Assembly (NCBI GenBank): GCA_030762935.1
Contig: CM060884.1
Span: 71,885,196 to 71,949,195, forward strand
Origin: Hymenopus coronatus
Lineage: Eukaryota > Arthropoda > Insecta > Mantodea > Hymenopodidae
Direction: 5' to 3'
Length of the DNA: 64,000 nt
The translations under genes and the position numbers were made by a program. Under the pieces are notes generated by a model. That model saw only the letters and a program-made list of their open reading frames with translations. It was not told where the DNA came from and ran no database searches. Below are positions 57,259-64,000 of the stretch, one piece after another; within the stretch, counting starts at the first letter, position 1, and each line of letters begins with the position of its first letter.

Positions 57259-58108
57259 AAATCAGATATGTTCCACTCACATGACTTTCTCTACATGTCT
57301 GCAACAAATTATTTCTAAAAAGCTTATTGTTCTATTTACTTACGAAAAAAATAGCAGAAATAGTCTTATTACTTGCTTTCTTGAAAGGAGAAGTGAAATA
57401 AGGGAGTACCATAGGTTAAAGTGACAGTCAAAAGCTGGTTGCCATGTGACTGAAGTTCCTTTGTTTGTATGGACAGGAGTTGACATAGTCCTGTGTGAGA
57501 AAAGTATAATTTTTTAAAGCTGAAACCAAAAACAAGGAATATCTCAAAAACGTTCAACTCCATGAAAAAAATGCTATAACATAAATTGTGTGTTTTAAGG
57601 TGCTGTACATTTCTTCTGTGGTAAGCTTTTTTTCCATCTCCTACTTTTTAGTAGTTATGCAAAATTCCGTAAAATTCGCCCAAGATAAAGTAGTCTTCGA
57701 AGCTATTTTCCAGAAAATTCAAGATATATATTTTGTTTGTCAGATAAATATCTCTAATATATGATATTTTAATCAAAATCGTTAGAGCCATGTTTGAGTG
57801 AATCAAAATTTTCGAAAAAAGTTCCATGTAAAGGGTAGTTTGGGGTGGGGGAATTTTCTAAAATCTTCGTGTCGCATCCCTGGAAGATACTAAACTTAAA
57901 TAAAAAGTTTGGTATTTTGCCCACTTTTCGTTTTTGAGTTATTGTGTTCATAGACACACACACGGAGCTTTTTCTGAAAATACTTCTTTCTTTGGATACA
58001 GGGGACCCTAAAACATAAATTTCCGGTGAAATCTCGGTATCGAATTTTTGGGTATAGTGCAATACCTTCTCTATACACTATGTAGATCGTACGTGTGGAG
58101 AAAGTAAA
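57259..58108 (+). mobile_element. R850 full-length copy
   Basis: CAGATATGTTCCACTCAC start; CACACACACGG block; palindrome with CTATGTAGATCGTACG. Confidence 0.92.
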
Positions 58109-58109
58109 C

Positions 58110-58432
58110 ATGTAGATCTATTTAAAACACATAATTAATGTTATATACGATGTTTCTGAGATTCTTGTTTCAATTTAAAACTATTTAAAACTTTTCTGAA
58201 ACGGGAAGTGACGTTTCGTTTCATTTCTTGTTTTAATGCAGACCATGCAACGCGAACTGAGTTTAAAATGTCTCATATAGCTACCAGCTTTTAAAAGATT
58301 TGACCATCGATTTAGTCTGTGTAATCACTTCTATTTAAAGGAAGGACCTATAATACCATTTGTGCTAAAGTTTACCTTGAATAGTATGTCCTAGTTAAGA
58401 GTAATTTTTTGTAAGGAAGTAGAGCATCTTGG
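58110..58432 (-). mobile_element. R850-related fragment, diverged
   Basis: ATGTAGATCTATTTAAAACAC to GTAAGGAAGTAGAGCATC follows the order of the R850 5' half, but with low similarity. Possibly a third subfamily. Confidence 0.5.
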
Positions 58433-58829
58433 GGGAAATGTTAAACTTCGTGGAATGATAAAAGACCACGAATGCCCTGGTGGGAAGATTCGATGGAAGC
58501 GCTAGACAACTGACCTCGAAAATGGAAAAGATGTTAGACGGCTTCTGGAAATTTCCAGTCACGTGATCAACTGCAATAAAAAGAGGAGTGTGTTTTGAAG
58601 GGAATTTTGTAGTGAGCTATAATCGTTCTTCAGCGACCCTCGAAATTGAGCCGAATTGTTATAATGACGGTCAATTTTGAGCTAATTCTGGTTCTATTTA
58701 TCTTTTGGAAGAAATCAAGAATTGTAGGAGAAAATGTGAGTTTTTGTTTCAGTATAGAGAACGAGACGTACTCCACTCGAATGCGATAATTGTCTATGAG
58801 GAAAACTGCCTGGTATTACAATTGTTATT
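58433..58829 (+). other. Unassigned, possibly LTR-like
   Basis: AGTCACGTGATCAACTGC, then AATAAAAAGAGG, is reminiscent of the 17.8 kb module (CACGTG, then a poly(A)-type signal). No TG...CA ends or target duplication could be shown. Confidence 0.25.
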
Positions 58830-58991
58830 AATATTACTTTCTCTATACATACTATGTACACAGTATATAGAGAAGGGATTGTAAAGCATCCAAAAATTCG
58901 ACATCGAGATTTCACCGGAAATACGTGTTTTGGGTCCCCCTGAATAGAAGAAAACAACCTTTTTTAAAAAAAGGTGTATGTGCGTGTCGTT

Positions 58992-59048
<57 letters not shown>

Positions 59049-59747
59049 TGTGGGTGGGTGTGGACAGAATAGCTCAAAAACAAAAAGACGTTGAATACCA
59101 AACTTGGTATTTAAGTTTGGTATCTTCCAAGGACGCGAAACGAAGATTTTCAAGAAAATCCCCCACCCCCAACTACCCTTTACAGGGAATTTTTTTCGAA
59201 AATTTTGATTTTCTCAAAAGTGACTAATTATTTTGATTAAAATATCGTATATTAAAGATATTTACCTGACATATAAAATTTTCTGGGAATAGCTTCTGAA
59301 GACCACTTTAGTCTGGATGAATTTTAGGGAAATTTGGATAACTGCTAAACCGTAAGAAATGGACAAAAACTTACCACACAAAAAATGTATAGCATGTTAA
59401 GCACGCAATGTATACTATATTCGTTTTTTGTTTTTTTTTCGGGAGTTGACTATTTTTTAGGTATTCCTTGCTTTTGTTTCAGCTTTAAAAAACTTATACT
59501 TTTCTAATACAGGAATAAGCCAACTCCTGTCCATACAAACAAAGGAATTTCAGTCTCATAGCAACCAGCTTTTGACTACCACTTTAACCTATGGTACTCC
59601 CTTAATTTCGCTTCTACTTACAAGGAAGCAAGTAATAAGACTATTTCTGATAAGTTTTTCTCGACTAGCATAAAGTAAGCTTTTTAATAATAATTTGTTG
59701 CAGAGATGTAGAGAAAACCATGAGAAAGGAACGCATCAGATTTTTTA
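58830..59747 (-). mobile_element. R850 full-length copy with longest (GT)n
   Basis: (GT)n at about 58997-59043, then GGGTGTGTGGGTGGGTG. Ends AGAAAGGAACGCATCAGA. Confidence 0.93.
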
Positions 59748-59756
59748 TAGGCTTAA

Positions 59757-60270
59757 CCTCCCCGTATGTAGGACTGACATCCCCTAGGACGTACAAGGGT
59801 GCCCGGGAGTCAAAAACCTGTCAGGGAGCCAAGTTTCGAGCCACAGAATGAAGAACCTTGAACAATTGCGCGGGCTCAAACCCGGCATGGCTTCCTTCGG
59901 AAGGGAAGTAAACCCGTGTCGTAGATTTACGGCACGTAAAAGAACCTCAAGCCTGATAAGAGAGGCCTCTGAGCAAAATTAAGGGATTCTTCACGCCCAG
60001 TATAGAATAGGACGTTGAGAACCACAGCAGTTAAAGGGTGTCCGTAAACAAAACACTATTTCATTTCTGGAACGAGTGTTTGGCGAGGTAAGAGTGTGAG
60101 GAAGTGGATGAGGTAAAAATAAAGTGAGAGGTGATGATGGAACGAGTGTCGGGGGAAACCGAAGGACCTGGAGAAAATCCACCCAGACGCTGTTTCTTCC
60201 ACCTAAATCCCAATGTTGGCGCTTGAGATATAACCCAGACCGCCTAGGTGTGAGGCGAGCGGTCTAATAT
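59757..60270 (-). mobile_element. SINE A split by SINE B
   Basis: The tail half (59757-59860, CCCCGTATGTAGGACTGACA ...) and the head half (60066-60270, with GACCGCTCGCCTCACACCTA on the minus strand) belong to one SINE A. SINE B lies between them. Confidence 0.82.
59866..60065 (+). mobile_element. SINE B inside SINE A
   Basis: Shortened head (GCGGGCTCAAACCCGGC, B-box-like), GGCTTCCTTCGGAAGGGAAG, GTCGTAGATTTACGGCACG, GAACCACAGCAGTTAAAGGG, tail GTCCGTAAACAAAACAC. Confidence 0.82.
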
Positions 60271-60284
60271 TACTTAAACATTTC

Positions 60285-60411
60285 TAAATTACTTCAGACG
60301 TGTACTTTGATAGTCCACAATATACTGCACTGATGAAGAGGAATTTGTCTTTTTAGAAGTGGTAGGAAAAACTAGGTCGCATGTTTTCGATACATTTCAT
60401 AGTTTAAAAAC
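60285..60411 (+). repeat. Repeat F, copy 1
   Basis: TTACTTCAGACGTG, GTCCACAATATACTGCACTG, AGAAGTGG and TTTCATAGTTTAAA. A diverged second copy follows R850 at 61222-61346. Confidence 0.7.
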
Positions 60412-61212
60412 TTGATGTGTCCCATTCACATGACTTTCTCTACATCTCTGCAACAAAGTATTGTTAAAAAGCATCTGCTTCTATTTATTTCATGCTAATC
60501 GACAAAAAATTAGCAGAAATAGTCTTATTACTTGCTTCCTTGTAAGTAGAAGCGAAATAAGGGAGCACCATATGCTAAAGTATTATTCAAAAGCTGGTTG
60601 CTATGTGACTGAAGTTCCTTTGTTTGTATGGACAGGAGTTGACAAATTCCTGTGTAAGAAAAGTTAAATTTTTCAAAAACCAGAAACAGGGAATATCAAC
60701 TCCATGAATAAAATGTATATAACATAAATTGTGTTTTTTACTCTGCTCTAAATTTTTAGTTGGCAAGTTATTGTCCAATTTTTACGGCTTAGCATTATGC
60801 AAAATTCAGTAAAATTCACCCAGAATGTAGTAGTCTTCAGAGGCTGTTCCCAAGAAATTCAAGATATACATTTTATTTGTCGTGTAAATATAATTAATAT
60901 ACGATATTTTAATCAAAATTGATAGAGCCATTTTTTAGAAAATCAAAATTTTCGAAAAAGTTCCATATACAGGGTAGTTTGGGGTGGCGAAATTTTTATC
61001 AACATCTTCGTGTTGCATCCCTGCATCCCTAGCAAGTTTGGTATTTTACTGACTTTTTGTTTTTGAGCTATGCTGCCCACAAACACACACGGAAATTTTT
61101 TGGATTCAGGGGTCTCAAAACATGTATTTCCGGTGAAATCTGGGTATCGAATTTTTGGGTGTATTACAATACATTCTCTATACACTGTTTATAGCATACG
61201 TAGAGAAAGTAA
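60412..61212 (+). mobile_element. R850 full-length copy between repeat F copies
   Basis: TTGATGTGTCCC start; CACACACGG block very short; palindrome degraded (CACTGTTTATAGCATACG). Confidence 0.92.
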
Positions 61213-61221
61213 GATGTTATA

Positions 61222-61346
61222 ATTTTCTTCAAACGTGGGCTTCGATGTTACTTATGATAGACCACAATATACTCCACTGATGTAGGGGAACTTGTTTTGT
61301 TAGAAGTGGCTAGAAATACGAGGGCGTATACACTTCATAGTTTAAA
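61222..61346 (+). repeat. Repeat F, copy 2
   Basis: TTCTTCAAACGTGGGCTTCG, GACCACAATATACTCCACTG, AGAAGTGGC and CTTCATAGTTTAAA; same order as copy 1. Confidence 0.7.
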
Positions 61347-61533
61347 TATAGAGAGAGGAATGTGTGTAGAGGTCTAGACAGAGGATTAACGAGGAGCAGA
61401 ATAAAGGAAACCTAAATAGAGAACGATACACCGTCAACATATACAGGACTTAAACAACACGTGCATGGAGAGAGGACGGAAATAGAACATGTGGGGTCCA
61501 GAGTCGGGAGCCTCTGTGACTTCCCCGCACCAC

Positions 61534-62304
61534 TTTTTACTTTCTCTATACGTACTATATACAGAGTGTATAGAGAAAACTGTTCATGTGTGTGTCCGTG
61601 TACACGATAACTCAGAAACGAAAGGTCGGTAAAATACCAAAAATGGTACATAAGTTTAGTATCTTCCAGGGATGCAACACGAAGCTTTTGAGAAAAATCT
61701 CCCCACCCCAAACTACCCTTTACATGGAACTTTTGTCGAAAATTTTGATATTTTAAAAACTGGCTGTAACAATTTTGGCTAAAACATCGTATATTAAAGA
61801 ATATTTACCTGACATATAAAATTTATATCTTGAATTTTCTGTAAATAGCCTCTGAAGACTTCTTTATTCTGGATGAATTTTACGCAATTTTTGCATAACT
61901 GCTAAACCGTAAGAGATAGAAAAAAAACTTATTGTACAGAAAATGTAGAGCACATTTAAACACACAATTTATGGTATATACATTTAGTTCGTGGAATTGA
62001 TCGTTTTAAAGATATTCATTGTTTTTTGTTTCAGCTTAGAAAACATACTTTTCTCATGCAGGAACTTGTCAACTCCTATCCATACAAACAAAGGAACTTC
62101 AGTCATATGCAACTAGCTTTTGACTATCACTTTAACCTATGGTACTCCCTTATTTAGCTTCTACTTACAAAGAAGCAAGTAATAAGACTATTTCTGCTAA
62201 TTTTTTCTCGATTAGCATGATGTAAATAGAACTATAAGCTTTTTAACAATAATTTGTTGCAGAGATGTAGAGAAAGTCATGTGAATGGAACATATAAGAT
62301 TTTT
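61534..62304 (-). mobile_element. R850 copy missing the block after the palindrome
   Basis: The palindrome is followed at once by TGTTCATGTGTGTGTCCG, losing the CCGGAAATACATG block. Ends GTGAATGGAACATATAAGA. Confidence 0.9.
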
Positions 62305-62966
62305 ATGCGTGAGTGCGTATTTGCGGATGTTGCAGAGGAATATAATTCAGGGAGCAGCAAGTGTTGTGTTAGATACATAAACAAGACGGTGATTTGTGAG
62401 ATTACGTCTCCGGATAGGGGCCGCTGTGTCCACTGCAGAGGACCGCAGTGGCAAGGCGGCAAAAACCTTGCAAAGGGATTAACTGCAACTTTTTGCGCGC
62501 TAGCCGGTGTGTGTGTGTGTGTGTGTCTAGAATAAAGCAGGCTGACACCACGACGCAGCAAAATCTTTACGGCGAGCAATATCACACTGAGATACTGCAC
62601 CATATGTTGCTACCATTATTTTCCTATGCACTCTGTGTTCTTGATATTTTGCATTTATGTTTTCCTCCCTTTTAGCTTTCATAAATTGAGTTTCTCTTGT
62701 ACGCTATACTCGCTGGAAAATATGAATGTAGACTAGTTATTGTACATAATAACTAATCCTTGTTTCTTATAACCTTGCCCCGCTTAGATGTATTCCTCCG
62801 GGCTGTGTTACCAACCCCTGGTTGGCTAATGTGCACCTTTTAATGATGACAAACAAGCTGTGTGCCACGCAAGAATAAAGCTTGTCATGACAGACGTAAA
62901 TGCTATTGCCATCCTCAGAAATAGGTATGAAGTAAAAAAGAATAATAAAAATAAAACAAAAGTACT
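62305..62966. other. Unassigned unique sequence
   Basis: Plus-strand frame 62254-62535 is open but starts inside R850 and ends in a GT microsatellite (62504-62526); its Cys-rich part has no recognised domain. Nothing else is supported. Confidence 0.35.
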
Positions 62967-64000
62967 ACCCCTACCACTACCACCACCACTACCACTACCA
63001 CTACCACTGCCACTGCCACCACCACTGCCACTATCACCACCACTGCCACTACCAATACTACTGCCACTGCCACCACCACCACTGCCACTACCACTGTCAC
63101 TACCACTACAACCACCACCACCACTACCACCACCACTGCACTACCACCACCACTGCACTACCACTACCATCACCACCACCACCACTACCACCACTACCAC
63201 TACCACTAGCAACACCACTACCACCACCACTACCACTGCCACTACCACCACCACTACCACCACCATCACCACCACCACCACTACCACCACTACCACTACC
63301 ACTAGCAACACCTTCCACCACTACCACTGCCACTACCACTACCACCACCACCACTACCACTGCCACTACCACTACCACTACCACTAGCAACATCACCACC
63401 ACTACCACTACCACTACCACTACGACTACCACTACCACTACCACTAGCAACATCACCACTACTGCCACTGCCACTACCACTACCACTACCACTACCACCA
63501 CCACCACTACCACTGCCACTACCACTACCACCACTACCACTACCACTAGCAACACCACTACCACCACCACTGCCACTGCCACTACCACTACCACTACCAC
63601 CACCACCACTACCACTGCCACTACCACTACCACCACTACCACCACCACCACTACCACCACTACCACTACCACTACCACTAGCAACACCACTACCACCACC
63701 ACTACCACTGCCACTACCACTAGCAACACCACAACCACTACCACTGCCACTACCACTAGCAACACCACCACCACTGCCACCACCACTACCACTGCCACTA
63801 CCACTACCACTACCACCACCACCACTGCCACTACCACTATCACTACCACTATCACTACCACTAGCAACACCACTACCACCACCACTACCACTATCACTAC
63901 CACTAGCAACACCACTACCACCACCACTACCACTGCCACTACCACTAGCAACACCACCACCACTACCACTGCCACTACCACTAGCAACACCACCACCACT
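62967..64000 (+). repeat. (CCACTA)-type trinucleotide array, runs off the window
   Basis: At least 1,034 bp of ACC/ACT/GCC triplets. From about 63208 on, the motif ACTAGCAACACC interrupts the array repeatedly (for example 63302, 63384, 63445, 63547, 63679, 63720, 63757, 63862, 63904, 63946, 63982), the last ones 36-42 bp apart, so a longer unit is amplifying. The very long poly-Val, poly-Thr and Pro/Leu frames are artefacts of the triplet period. Confidence 0.97.

Noticed and set aside
62254..62535. Cys-containing ORF as a small secreted protein
   Set aside because: Its start lies in R850 and its end in a GT microsatellite; no signal peptide and no known cysteine pattern.
62860..63387. 175-codon Pro/Leu/Thr-rich ORF
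   Set aside because: Product of a trinucleotide array; the residues follow from the ACC/ACT/GCC triplets.
63124..63999. 291-codon Val-rich ORF on the minus strand
   Set aside because: Same triplet array read on the other strand; poly-Val with no protein features.
1..64000. Bacterial operons, ribosome binding sites or prophage
   Set aside because: Composition, SINEs, mariners and microsatellites show animal nuclear DNA; no bacterial gene is present.

Overview
This is non-coding, A+T-rich nuclear DNA from an animal, most likely an invertebrate. The grounds are mariner-type DNA transposons, several tRNA-derived SINEs, Pol II-type promoter and poly(A) motifs, and many microsatellites. The host species cannot be named from the sequence. 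I found no convincing host protein-coding gene and no functional tRNA or rRNA gene. Nearly every open reading frame is a shadow of a repeat.

The window is dominated by one dispersed family, called R850 here. It is about 850 bp long, has no ORF and is A+T-rich. I mapped about 55 copies and fragments in both orientations; adding my intervals gives roughly half of the window. By convention, '+' means TGATGTG at the left and the long palindrome followed by GAGAAAGTAAAAA at the right. One end carries a 5-bp-stem hairpin (ATGTG, 7-nt loop, CACAT) followed by ACTTTCTCTA. The other end carries TAGAGAAAGT next to a ~35-nt palindrome centred on CTATGTACATAG. Inside are a palindrome (AAATACCAAGTTTGGTATTT) and a CA/GT microsatellite at a fixed position. 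Asymmetric terminal inverted repeats, an end hairpin, an embedded microsatellite, A/T-tract targets and head-to-tail arrays resemble non-autonomous Helentrons (HINE/DINE-like). Under that model the element's own 5'-to-3' direction is opposite to my '+'. At least two subfamilies exist.

Layout: 0-15 kb is R850 copies plus SINE A and a foldback mariner at 11.2-11.9 kb. 15-19.3 kb is the largest R850-free stretch: A+T-rich unique DNA, a purine/G4 tract, a G+C-richer block with a promoter or LTR-like module, SINE B and three 174-bp tandem repeats. 19.3-31.9 kb has R850, an intact-ended mariner (20.7-22.0 kb), a short TIR transposon (23 kb), an irritans-like mariner relic (24.8-25.95 kb) and SINEs. 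32-34.1 kb is purine minisatellite DNA. 34.2-43 kb holds a tRNA-Gly SINE, a nested mariner/R850 palimpsest, three tandem R850 copies and a tRNA-like 92-bp tandem repeat. 44-51.4 kb has R850, a second foldback mariner (47.5-48.1 kb) and a 2.1-kb foldback element with unique cargo (48.9-51.0 kb). 51.5-62.3 kb is again R850 and SINEs. 62.97 kb to the end is a (CCACTA)-type array that runs out of the window.

These pieces do not form a pathway. They are a record of nested insertions: R850 into mariners, SINEs into R850, SINE into SINE, and mariners next to the R850 palindrome. The best candidates for something undescribed are the R850 family, with its covarying terminal palindrome, and the foldback mariner derivatives.
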